Below the pieces are notes generated by a model. That model searched no databases, was not told the DNA's origin, and worked only from the letters and a program-made list of their open reading frames with translations. Made by a program: the position numbers and the translations under genes. A DNA stretch of 64,000 nt. Source: Armatimonadota bacterium. Lineage in GTDB: Bacteria; Sysuimicrobiota; Sysuimicrobiia; Sysuimicrobiales; Kaftiobacteriaceae. Location: contig JAVKHY010000001.1 in assembly GCA_031459765.1 (NCBI GenBank), positions 157,701 to 221,700 on the forward strand, in the 5' to 3' direction. Positions 8,273-15,339 of the stretch are shown here, one piece after another (within the stretch, counting starts at the first letter, position 1; each line of letters begins with the position of its first letter).

Positions 8273-9379
8273 TCAGGATCGTAGCTGCACGACCTTTTCG
8301 GCTCCTACATCGCGGACAGGGCGCTCGATTATCGCGCGGATCGATGCGTCGATTGCGCCGCTCTTCTTCAGCAGAGCCTTGTAGGCGGCCTCTCGGCGCG
8401 CCCAAGTCTGCTCATGCCCTCGACGCTCTTTCTGAAGCTCCGTCTGCAGTTTCGAGCTGATCCCGATGAGGTCTGCAAGTGTATCCCGGAACTCCACGCC
8501 GGAGAGGTACTGGTATAGCTCCGCCGTCTTCTGGCTGCGGTCCACTACCGACAGTCCCGCCCTGTGCACCTCGATGACCATCCGCCGCACCACTTCGGCA
8601 AGGTGCAATACTCCGTCGGGATGGATCACCGGGATGCCGTCCTGCAGGCAGAAGTGCCTGTGTTTGCGAGGAAAGACTCTGGTAACGAGGATGACGTGAG
8701 GCGTCCTGTGCGTCTCTTGGGCTTGCCTGGCCTGCGCAACGAACTCGTTCTTCCAATCCTGAGCATCTTTGCACTCGTACACGATCTGTCCAGCAGCTAC
8801 CAGCTGTTCCCCGGTCCGGTATCGCACCGTTTGAATGAGATCTGCGCCAGCGCGGCCCCGTCCGACGCGCTTGACCTCGTCGTCCCGAAACGCCGCTTCC
8901 AACTGGCGCTTCAAGTCTTCCTCGTTGAACTCACCACGGTCGCCGGGCTGAAGGCCATCGAGTTGGCGGCGAAGTCGCTCCGCCTCGGCGCGTTGCCGGT
9001 CCGCTTCTGCTCGTTGCCGTTCAGCCTGCTCCCGGTAGCGCCTGGCGATCACCTCCAGTTGCTTTACACGTCTGTCATCTTTCCTAGCTGCCTTGAGCTG
9101 CGCTTCATACTCCCTGCGCATCTCCACACGCATCTTCTTCCGCTCAGCAGCAAGCTGCGCGCGCATCTCCCGCTTGACCTCTCGCGCAGCCTGAGCCTTC
9201 ACGGCAGCGATCTTCGCGTCATACTCCGCCCGGATCAGCGACCGGGCCTCCTTCTCAGCCTCTGCCCTCAGGCGTCGCTCAAAGCTTGCCTGCGCACGGT
9301 ACAGGTGCGCAATCGCCTGTTCGTTGACCAAGGGCTGACCACAGAAAGGACACCTCCTAGGTGCGGTGGGCTTGCTCAT
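8273..9379 (-). CDS. DUF2130 protein, coiled coil plus PD-(D/E)XK-like domain
   Basis: A 368-aa cytoplasmic protein. It opens with a zinc-knuckle-like CPFC (10-13), continues with a long charged coiled coil (about 30-145) with an Arg/Gln/Ala-rich heptad region, and ends in the DUF2130 domain. Within that domain GRAGADLIQ (Asp180) and YECKDAQDW (Glu202, Lys204) match the D...ExK core of restriction-endonuclease-like folds. The frame is open 42 codons further upstream, but the ATG at 9379 follows a good GGGGAGG with 7-nt spacing. DUF2130 proteins resemble RmuC in layout; a DNA-related role is plausible, but the function is not established. Confidence 0.82.
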   Translation of the reverse strand: MSKPTAPRRCPFCGQPLVNEQAIAHLYRAQASFERRLRAEAEKEARSLIRAEYDAKIAAVKAQAAREVKREMRAQLAAERKKMRVEMRREYEAQLKAARKDDRRVKQLEVIARRYREQAERQRAEADRQRAEAERLRRQLDGLQPGDRGEFNEEDLKRQLEAAFRDDEVKRVGRGRAGADLIQTVRYRTGEQLVAAGQIVYECKDAQDWKNEFVAQARQAQETHRTPHVILVTRVFPRKHRHFCLQDGIPVIHPDGVLHLAEVVRRMVIEVHRAGLSVVDRSQKTAELYQYLSGVEFRDTLADLIGISSKLQTELQKERRGHEQTWARREAAYKALLKKSGAIDASIRAIIERPVRDVGAEKVVQLRS

Positions 9380-9749
9380 CGAGATCCTCCCCTTGCTACG
9401 GATTCCTCCGGTCGTCCGCGCTGCGCGTCGATTCTGGTTTCGCGCTGGCCTGATGCTGCACAATTTAAGCACATCTAACACTAGCTCACTTCCTGCATCA
9501 GTCAACTTGTTTACTACCCAATTGGCGCCGATTGGAGACAGCGTGCAGCTACCTAATGCGGGAGAACCCGCACGAGAGGTGCTCGCGCAGATGCCGGGGT
9601 GCTGGCCCCTGTTGAGCCGAATCGCTTACGATGACATAGGGCTTCACTCAGGAACTACGCTCTCAACTCCGAGACAAGCAGTCCATGGGTCCAAGCAGGG
9701 ACCCCGCAAAGGGGAATGCGCGAAAAGCCTTGATAGACGCGGGGGTTCG
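9380..9749. other. intergenic region between DUF2130 and tRNA-Val
   Basis: About 370 bases on the 3' side of tRNA-Val, lower in GC than the chromosome around it. Apart from a possible promoter for the DUF2130 gene (TTGACT at 9505-9500 and TAGTGT at 9483-9478 on the minus strand) I see no gene, integrase or copy of the tRNA 3' end. Confidence 0.4.
9478..9505 (-). promoter_or_regulatory. possible promoter of the DUF2130-SNase genes
   Basis: On the minus strand TTGACT (9505-9500) is followed after 16 nt by TAGTGT (9483-9478), giving a leader of roughly 90 nt to the ATG at 9379. The -10 box is poor, so this is tentative. Confidence 0.33.
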
Positions 9750-9825
9750 TGGTGGGCGGTGCAGGACTTGAACCTGCGACCTCATGCGTGTGAAGCATGC
9801 GCTCTAACCACTGAGCTAACCGCCC
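9750..9825 (-). tRNA. tRNA-Val (CAC)
   Basis: A 76-nt cloverleaf on the minus strand: acceptor GGGCGGT pairs with ACCGCCC, the D-arm contains GCTCAGTGGTTAGAGC, the anticodon stem CATGC/GCATG closes loop TTCACAC giving anticodon CAC, and the T-arm is GCAGG-TTCAAGT-CCTGC. The terminal CCA is encoded. The lower-GC accessory stretch lies directly on its 3' side. Confidence 0.97.
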
Positions 9826-9836
9826 CGGGCAGAGTC

Positions 9837-9866
9837 ATTATAGGCCCGCGTCCCGAGGAGCGTCAA
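9837..9866 (-). promoter_or_regulatory. sigma-70-type promoter of tRNA-Val
   Basis: On the minus strand TTGACG (9866-9861) and a perfect TATAAT (9842-9837) are separated by 18 nt, placing the start of transcription a few bases before the tRNA at 9825. It shows what the housekeeping promoter of this genome looks like. Confidence 0.75.
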
Positions 9867-9892
9867 TCAACCTCCCAGAATACCCGATCGGC

Positions 9893-10603
9893 ATGGATCA
9901 GGAGTTCGCAGCCCTGGCCGAGACGATCAGCGCCTGCCGGCTGTGTCCCCGTCTGGTGCGCTACCGCGAGGCGGTGGCCCGCAGGAAGAAGCGGGAGTTC
10001 GCGCACTGGACGTACTGGGGCCGGCCCGTGCCGGGCTTCGGGGATCCCCGGGCCGAGGTCCTCGTCGTGGGGCTGGCTCCGGCGGCGCACGGGGCCAACC
10101 GGACCGGCCGGATGTTCACGGGAGACGGCTCGGGGCACTGGCTGATCCGGGCCCTCCACCGCGCCGGGTTCGCCTCCCAGCCCACCTCGACCCACCGGGA
10201 GGACGGATTGCGCCTGCGCAACGCCTACCTCACGGCCGCCGTGCGCTGCGCGCCGCCGGACAACAAACCGCTGCCCTCGGAGTTCGCCCGCTGCGCGCGC
10301 TACCTGCGGCAGGAACTCGACCTGCTGACACGGGTGCGGGTCGTCGTCACCCTCGGCCAGATCGCGTACACGCGCTTCCTGGCCCACGCCGCCGAGCGCG
10401 GTTACGCCGTCCCCCGTCCGCGCCCGCGCTTCGCCCACGGGCTGTCCATCGTCCTGCGCCATCCCGCGGGGCAGACGCTGCGCGTCATCGCCTCCTACCA
10501 CCCGAGCCGGCAGAACACGCAGACCGGAAAGCTCACCGCCCGGATGCTGAACGCGATCTTCGCCCGCGCCCGATCCGCCCTGCAGGACGACTGGCGTGGA
10601 TAG
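9893..10603 (+). CDS. uracil-DNA glycosylase, family 5 (UDGb)
   Basis: A 236-aa DNA repair enzyme that removes uracil or other deaminated bases. The family-5 motif A is intact (GLAPAAHGANRTGRMFTGD, residues 60-78), the C-terminal loop reads SYHPSRQNTQTGK, and cysteines 15 and 18 (CRLC) with later ones in VRCAP and ARCARY would hold the 4Fe-4S cluster. Motif A lacks the Asp or Asn used by other families, as expected for family 5. Length fits. The glycosyltransferase gene overlaps its end by 8 nt, so the two are probably cotranscribed, although a shared function is not evident. Confidence 0.92.
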   Translation: MDQEFAALAETISACRLCPRLVRYREAVARRKKREFAHWTYWGRPVPGFGDPRAEVLVVGLAPAAHGANRTGRMFTGDGSGHWLIRALHRAGFASQPTSTHREDGLRLRNAYLTAAVRCAPPDNKPLPSEFARCARYLRQELDLLTRVRVVVTLGQIAYTRFLAHAAERGYAVPRPRPRFAHGLSIVLRHPAGQTLRVIASYHPSRQNTQTGKLTARMLNAIFARARSALQDDWRG

Positions 10604-12056
10604 GAGGGCCTGGATCACCCTCCTCGTCGTGGTGGCGGGGACTACGGCAGGTCGTCTGTGGTTGGCCTCCGCCCTGCCGCTGGTGGACGACGAAGCCTAC
10701 TACTGGGCGTGGGCGCAGCGCCCGGCCTGGGGCTATCCCGACCATCCTCCGGCCGTAGCCGGGATGATCGGCGTGACGACCGCGCTGTTGGGCGACACCC
10801 CGCTCGGGGTCCGGTTCGGGGCGGTGCTCCTCGCCGCGGGCACGACGGCGCTGGTGTTCGCTCTCGGGCGGATGATGTTCGGCGCCTCCGCCGGCCTGGT
10901 CGCCGCGATCGGCTTTCAGCTCATCCCCTCGTTTACTCTGGGCAGCCTCTTCGCCTTCCCCGACGCGCCGTTCATCTTCTTCTGGATCCTCACCTTGTGG
11001 GCGTTGTGGCGGGCCCGATCTGCGGGCCGCCCCCTGGACTGGGTCCTGACCGGCCTGGGCGCGGGGTTGGCGATGCTCAGCAAGATGACGGCGGTCTTCC
11101 TGCTGATCTCCGTCGCCGGCTTCCTGCTGGGTGCGCCTTCGGAGCGGCGGTGGTTCCGGCGTCCAGAGCCCTACCTGGCCGCCGCAATCGCGCTGCTGGT
11201 GCTCCTGCCGTTCCTCTCGTGGAATGCGACCCACCACTGGGCCACCTTCCAGCGGGCCCGGGCTCCGCTGGCCTGGATCCGCACCGACCTGCCGGCGCTC
11301 AGCGCCGCCGCCTTCCTGGCCGCGCAGCTCGCCTACTACGGCCCCGTCACCGCGCCCCTGCTGGTGGCAGCCCTGGCCGCCTCGGCCGTCCCACGGCGGC
11401 GGGATCCGCGCCACCTTTTCCTCCTCTGGAGCGCCCTGCCCCTCATGGGCGTGACGTGGGCGGCCAGTTTCGACGGCATCCCCAAACCGCACTGGCACGC
11501 GCCGGGCTTCCTGGTCGCCCTGATCGCCGCCGGGGCGCTGTGGGCGGAGGTCCGGACGCGCCGCCCGTGGCGGATCACGGCGGGCGCGGCCGCCGCCGTG
11601 AATCTGGCCGCCGTCGCCGCACTCGCGGCGCTCCCCTTCCGGCCGGACTACGCCGGCGCCGGCCAGCTGTGGGGATGGGACCAGCTCGCCGCCCGTCTGC
11701 AGCCGCTGATGGAGGCCACGCCGGAGCGGCCGGGGCGCTTCGTCATGACGGCCGCCTATCAGACGGCGGGGCAGATCGAGTACCACCTGCGGCGGCGCTA
11801 CACCGTGGCCACCCCCAACGAAGGAGGCGACGCCTACGACCTCTGGGTGCCGGCCCAACACCTGATCGACCGGAACGCCGTCTACCTCAACGACCTCCGT
11901 GCCCCGCCCGGCGTGCCGTTGGCGCGCATGTTCCGCACGGTGGAGCGGCTCCCGGACATCGAGGTCGTGCTCCACGGGCGGGTGGTGCGCCGTTTCGCCG
12001 TCTACCGCGGCCTGGGGTTCCGCGGCGTGCCCCGGCCGGCCGCAGTGCCCAGGTGA
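10596..12056 (+). CDS. ArnT-like GT39-family glycosyltransferase
   Basis: A 486-aa integral membrane protein with about 9-11 hydrophobic spans. The first periplasmic loop has the acidic pair typical of the PMT/ArnT (GT-C) fold, PLVDDEAYYWAW (residues 23-34), followed by GYPDHPP, which places the catalytic carboxylate next to the lipid-linked sugar donor. It would transfer a sugar from a polyprenyl-phosphate donor to an envelope lipid or protein. The start is a GTG overlapping the UDG stop by 8 nt. Acceptor and donor cannot be deduced here. Confidence 0.85.
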   Translation: MDRRAWITLLVVVAGTTAGRLWLASALPLVDDEAYYWAWAQRPAWGYPDHPPAVAGMIGVTTALLGDTPLGVRFGAVLLAAGTTALVFALGRMMFGASAGLVAAIGFQLIPSFTLGSLFAFPDAPFIFFWILTLWALWRARSAGRPLDWVLTGLGAGLAMLSKMTAVFLLISVAGFLLGAPSERRWFRRPEPYLAAAIALLVLLPFLSWNATHHWATFQRARAPLAWIRTDLPALSAAAFLAAQLAYYGPVTAPLLVAALAASAVPRRRDPRHLFLLWSALPLMGVTWAASFDGIPKPHWHAPGFLVALIAAGALWAEVRTRRPWRITAGAAAAVNLAAVAALAALPFRPDYAGAGQLWGWDQLAARLQPLMEATPERPGRFVMTAAYQTAGQIEYHLRRRYTVATPNEGGDAYDLWVPAQHLIDRNAVYLNDLRAPPGVPLARMFRTVERLPDIEVVLHGRVVRRFAVYRGLGFRGVPRPAAVPR

Positions 12057-12577
12057 CGGTCGTAGATCACCCGGGTGCCCTCCAGACGGGCGAAGGAGGT
12101 GAGGGCGTGCCGCCGGACTTGATCCGGACCGAGGAGGTGCATGACCTCGACCCCGCGGGCGACCAGGGCGTCCGCGATGAGCTGGCGGTGACACCGCCAC
12201 GGCGCCGCTTCGGCGCACATCAACGCCACCGTCTCCGAGGCGGCCAGGGCGATGACCTCGTCCAGGGCTCTGCCGAAGGCCGGCGTCTCCATGTGGTCCG
12301 CGTAGCCGCGGAACCCTTCGCTTCGCCACCCGATGTGCGGCGAGTCGGGCCGGGGCCGGCGCCAGCCCCCCAGATCCTTGATGTGGAGGTAGCGGATGCC
12401 CGACGCTTCCAGCGCGCGGGCCAGCGCCTCCCGGGCGAAGTGGGGATGGCGGCGAGAGCCGGGGGCAACCCGCACGTCCACCAGACAGGTCACGCCCTGG
12501 GCGCGCAGGAGCTCGAGGAACGCATCCAGCGTCCGCGTGGAATGTCCGACGGTGGCTACGCGGAGGGGGGCCTCCAT
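12002..12577 (-). CDS. DUF488 family protein
   Basis: A 191-aa cytoplasmic protein with the DUF488 signature: TVGHSTRTLDAFLELL at the N-terminus, DVRVAPGSRRHPHF (DxR-x-x-P-x-S-R) at about 38-51, and LMCAEAAPWRCHRQLIA (C-x-E...C-H-R) at about 129-145. I chose ATG 12577 because the upstream open frame is an Arg/Pro-rich shadow. The 3' end converges on, and overlaps, the glycosyltransferase gene by 55 nt on the opposite strand. It overlaps the upstream DUF4383 gene by 22 nt. The biochemical role of DUF488 is not established; conserved Cys and His residues suggest a catalytic or metal site. Confidence 0.85.
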   Translation of the reverse strand: MEAPLRVATVGHSTRTLDAFLELLRAQGVTCLVDVRVAPGSRRHPHFAREALARALEASGIRYLHIKDLGGWRRPRPDSPHIGWRSEGFRGYADHMETPAFGRALDEVIALAASETVALMCAEAAPWRCHRQLIADALVARGVEVMHLLGPDQVRRHALTSFARLEGTRVIYDRHLGTAAGRGTPRNPRPR

Positions 12578-12906
12578 CCCGCCCACAGACCCAACATGCC
12601 GAGCAGCAGGTGCAGCACGTTGTCGAAGGGGTTCACGCCGTAATCCAACAGTCCGTAGAAGTCCCGGGTGAAGAGTCCGGTCAGCCCGGTCGCGGCAAAG
12701 ATGACTCCGGCGACCGCCGCCCACCCCCGGGCCTGGCCGCGGCCAGCCCGGCCCGCCCACACCAGCGTACCTCCGACCAGCAGGCGGAGGGCGTCGATCG
12801 GAAACTCCGCGTTCAGCACGAGCAACATCCGCCCGGCGAACAGGCCGCCGATCCCGAGGGCGACGAGGGCGGCGCCGCCCCACTGCGCATACGTCCGCGC
12901 CGGCAT
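12556..12906 (-). CDS. DUF4383-like four-helix membrane protein
   Basis: A 116-aa membrane protein with four hydrophobic segments. Near the C-terminus VNPFDNVLHLLLGMLGLWAG (91-110) matches the N-P-x-D-N-x-L-H motif of DUF4383 proteins, whose function is unknown. The ATG at 12906 is preferred over the longer frame, which is Arg/Gly-rich. It sits 14 nt downstream of another minus-strand gene and overlaps the DUF488 start, so the three likely form one transcript. Confidence 0.78.
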   Translation of the reverse strand: MPARTYAQWGGAALVALGIGGLFAGRMLLVLNAEFPIDALRLLVGGTLVWAGRAGRGQARGWAAVAGVIFAATGLTGLFTRDFYGLLDYGVNPFDNVLHLLLGMLGLWAGWRPPSA

Positions 12907-12920
12907 CGGGAGGCTGGCAC

Positions 12921-13463
12921 TCAGGCGGGCCGCGGCGCGAGGGCCTGGAGGAGGTTCTCCTTGCGCAGCGTGACGTCCGCCACCTCCCGGGCCAGGGCGT
13001 CGCCACGCTCGGCCACCCACGTGCACTGGGCGCCGGGATGGACGCGCTTCGGCGCCCCCGTTCCGTACGGCGCATCGAGCGGCGCCACCTCCGGGTGGAG
13101 CACCGCCTGGTCGAAGACCTCCAGCGTCGCCTTCAGCAGCCGCGCCGCCTCCCACCCGGCGGCGTGTCCCTGCTGGATCTCGTCCACGGTCCGGGCTGGA
13201 TCCAGGGACCGGATCCAGGTCACCTCTTCGTGCCAGCGCGCCATGGCCGCGGAGACGGCGGCCAGGGTCTCCCGCATCGCCTGCGCGGCCTGGATCAGGT
13301 CCGCCGGAAGCGGCGTGGATAGTCCGGTCTGGGGATGGTAGCGGAGTTCACCGGCGCACCGGCGGAAGATCGCCGCCGTCCTCTCCAGCGCGCGGGCCAA
13401 GCGCAGCGTCTCGGCGTGCGCGGCCCGCCAGCGGGCAATGTCGTCAGCGTTGGATGCGGTCAT
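12921..13463 (-). CDS. uncharacterised helical protein
   Basis: A 180-aa soluble protein, mostly amphipathic helix (for example ETLRLARALERTAAIF and AQAMRETLAAVSAAMARW), without signal peptide or membrane span. The ATG at 13463 is preferred to one 19 codons upstream that would lie inside the tRNA-Glu gene on the other strand. I do not recognise a family. It heads a probable three-gene minus-strand transcript with the DUF4383 and DUF488 genes. Confidence 0.62.
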   Translation of the reverse strand: MTASNADDIARWRAAHAETLRLARALERTAAIFRRCAGELRYHPQTGLSTPLPADLIQAAQAMRETLAAVSAAMARWHEEVTWIRSLDPARTVDEIQQGHAAGWEAARLLKATLEVFDQAVLHPEVAPLDAPYGTGAPKRVHPGAQCTWVAERGDALAREVADVTLRKENLLQALAPRPA

Positions 13464-13469
13464 CGTTCG

Positions 13470-13499
13470 TTGACCGTGCCAAGGACCGGATGCTACAGT
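13470..13499 (+). promoter_or_regulatory. promoter of tRNA-Glu
   Basis: TTGACC (13470-13475) and TACAGT (13494-13499) are 18 nt apart, and transcription would start just before the tRNA at 13513. Same architecture as the tRNA-Val promoter. Confidence 0.65.
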
Positions 13500-13512
13500 G
13501 TTGGCGTCTGCG

Positions 13513-13590
13513 GCCCCCATCGTCTAGCCAGGCCCAGGACACCGGTCTTTCAAGCCGGTAACGCGGGTTCGAATCCCGCTGGGGGCACCA
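13513..13590 (+). tRNA. tRNA-Glu (TTC)
   Basis: A 78-nt cloverleaf with acceptor GCCCCCA pairing with TGGGGGC, anticodon loop CTTTCAA giving TTC, T-arm GCGGG-TTCGAAT-CCCGC and an encoded CCA. The extended D-arm (GTCTAGCCAGGCCCAGGAC) is typical of Glu tRNAs. Confidence 0.97.
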
Positions 13591-13600
13591 GCCGGCCGGC

Positions 13601-14086
13601 TCACTCCTCCAGATGCCAGGCCTCGCCGCGGCGCACCGCGACCGCGGGCCGCAGCCCCCTCGGTTCGGGCGCCACACCCTCCTCCAGGTGCATCACCTCG
13701 ACCCGCTCACAGGTGAACTTCAGGAGCACGTAGTCGCTGCCCAGAGGCCCCGCCGGCCAGAAGGCCGCCCAGTCGTCGCGCCAGTAACGGCGCCTGAGCT
13801 CGGCGTCCTCGACGACCTCGATCACTCCGGTCAGGGCCGCATACCCGGACCGGCCGGGATCGTGGCACGCCACCACGACACGGGGCGCAAACATTACCTC
13901 CCGCACCTTGCGCGACCCGCGGCTGGCTCCGAACCAGAGGGTGAGGTCATCTTCGGGCTTGAAGTGCTGCATCAACCGGGCGTGGATCTCGCGCGTCGCC
14001 CCCAGCGTGACGAGGAACGCGTACTCCGCCGCACGGAGGATGCCGGCCGCCGTCCGGAGGACCTGCTCAACGGTGAGCGTGTTCAT
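13601..14086 (-). CDS. PNPOx-fold (pyridoxamine 5'-phosphate oxidase-like) protein
   Basis: A 161-aa split-barrel protein resembling general-stress-protein-26-like flavin binders: TAAGILRAAEYAFLVTLG, then ARLMQHFKPEDDLTLWFGASRGSRKVREV, with the Lys/Arg-rich strand that contacts FMN or F420. Such proteins are oxidoreductases or flavin/heme binders; the true substrate is unknown. It lies 62 nt downstream of the 4-hydroxybenzoate hydroxylase gene in the same direction and may be the last gene of that cluster. Confidence 0.8.
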   Translation of the reverse strand: MNTLTVEQVLRTAAGILRAAEYAFLVTLGATREIHARLMQHFKPEDDLTLWFGASRGSRKVREVMFAPRVVVACHDPGRSGYAALTGVIEVVEDAELRRRYWRDDWAAFWPAGPLGSDYVLLKFTCERVEVMHLEEGVAPEPRGLRPAVAVRRGEAWHLEE

Positions 14087-14148
14087 GCTCTTCGCGTCTT
14101 CATGCTCTTCGGTGAGAAGACCGGCCCCTTACTTCTGGAGGCCTGGGG

Positions 14149-15339
14149 TCACACCTCCTGCAGGCCCACGTAGTTTTCGGCCAGGCTGGTGGCGGCGGCC
14201 CGCGAACTCGTCACGTAGCGCAACTGAGAGAGCTGCAGACGGTGCTGGTAGGCGTCGTCGCCGGGGAACCGGTGCAGCATGGAGGTCATCCACCAGGAGA
14301 AGTGCTGGGCGCGCCAGACGCGGCGCAGGCAGGTGGCGGAGTAGCCCTCCAGGAGGTCGGTCCGCCCCGTTTGATACCAGGCGGTCAGCGCCTCGGCCAG
14401 GACGCGCGCGTCGTTGACCGCCAGGTTCATCCCCTTGGCACCGGTGGGGGGAACGATGTGGGCGGCGTCGCCAGCCAGGTAGAGACGCCCGTACTGCATG
14501 GGCTCGACGACGAAACTGCGCATCTCGGCGATCCCCTTTTCCAGGACGGGCCCCTCGTTCAGCGTGAACCCCGGCGCCGCCAGGCGGGCCCGCAGTTCCT
14601 CCCAGACGCGCTCGTCCGGCCACTGCTCCAGCGTGTCCTCGGGGTCGCACTGGACATAGAGCCGGGTGAGCTGGGGCGACCGCATGCTATGCAGGGCGAA
14701 GCCCCGCTCGTGGTAGGCGTAGATCAGCTCCTCGTTGGAGGGCGGGCAGGCGGCCAGGATGCCCAGCCAGGCAAAGGGATAGTGCCGCTCGTACACGGTG
14801 AGGACACCGGGAGGAATCGCGCCCCGGGAGACGCCGTGGAACCCGTCGCAGCCGGCGATGAAGTCGGCCCGCAGCTCACGGACCGCCCCCCGGTACCGGT
14901 AGCGCACGACCGGCGTGGTCGTCTGCAGGTCGTCCAGGCCCACGGCTTCGGCTTCGAAGAGGATCTGCCCGCCCGCATCCAGCCTGGCCCGGATGAGGTC
15001 CTTCACCACTTCCTGCTGGCCGTAGACGGTGATGGTGCGCCCGCCGGTGAGTTCGCTGAAGGGGATACGGTGGCTCTCGCCTTCGAACCGCAGCCAGATG
15101 CCGTGGTGGGTCAACCCTTCGCGATCGAGACGCTCTCCGACCCCCGAAGCGCGGAGGAGGTCGACGGTGCCCTGCTCGAGCACCCCGGCGCGGATCCGCC
15201 GCTCCACGTACTCGCGCGTGCGGTTTTCCAGCACGAGGGAATCGATACCGGAGCGGGCCAACAGGTGCGAAAGGACGAGCCCGGCCGGACCGGCGCCCGC
15301 GATGGCGACCTGGGTCCGCGCCGGCGTCAGACGGGTCAT
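14149..15339 (-). CDS. pobA: 4-hydroxybenzoate 3-monooxygenase
   Basis: A 396-aa FAD/NADPH hydroxylase converting 4-hydroxybenzoate to protocatechuate. The FAD dinucleotide motif is IAGAGPAGLVLSHLLARSG, GCDGFHGVSR carries the second NADPH/FAD motif, and GDAAHIVPPTGAKGMNLA binds FAD ribityl. Residues that bind the substrate in the Pseudomonas enzyme are recognisable: Tyr201 in ELIYAYH, Ser212/Arg214 in HSMRS, Arg220/Tyr222 in TRLYVQ and Tyr385 in AENYVGL, so the substrate call is strong. Its start overlaps the RND pump gene by 4 nt, an unusual genetic coupling. No protocatechuate dioxygenase is seen in the window. Confidence 0.95.
   Translation of the reverse strand: MTRLTPARTQVAIAGAGPAGLVLSHLLARSGIDSLVLENRTREYVERRIRAGVLEQGTVDLLRASGVGERLDREGLTHHGIWLRFEGESHRIPFSELTGGRTITVYGQQEVVKDLIRARLDAGGQILFEAEAVGLDDLQTTTPVVRYRYRGAVRELRADFIAGCDGFHGVSRGAIPPGVLTVYERHYPFAWLGILAACPPSNEELIYAYHERGFALHSMRSPQLTRLYVQCDPEDTLEQWPDERVWEELRARLAAPGFTLNEGPVLEKGIAEMRSFVVEPMQYGRLYLAGDAAHIVPPTGAKGMNLAVNDARVLAEALTAWYQTGRTDLLEGYSATCLRRVWRAQHFSWWMTSMLHRFPGDDAYQHRLQLSQLRYVTSSRAAATSLAENYVGLQEV

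Noticed and set aside
6214..9825. Direct repeat of the tRNA-Val 3' end at the left side of the island
   Set aside because: I looked for the tRNA 3'-end sequence around 6214-6400 and found only short GGTGGG-like matches; no integrase gene either, so an att site is not claimed.
9366..10145. Plus-strand frame across tRNA-Val containing QDLNLRPHACEA
   Set aside because: This is the well-known spurious translation of a tRNA gene on the opposite strand.
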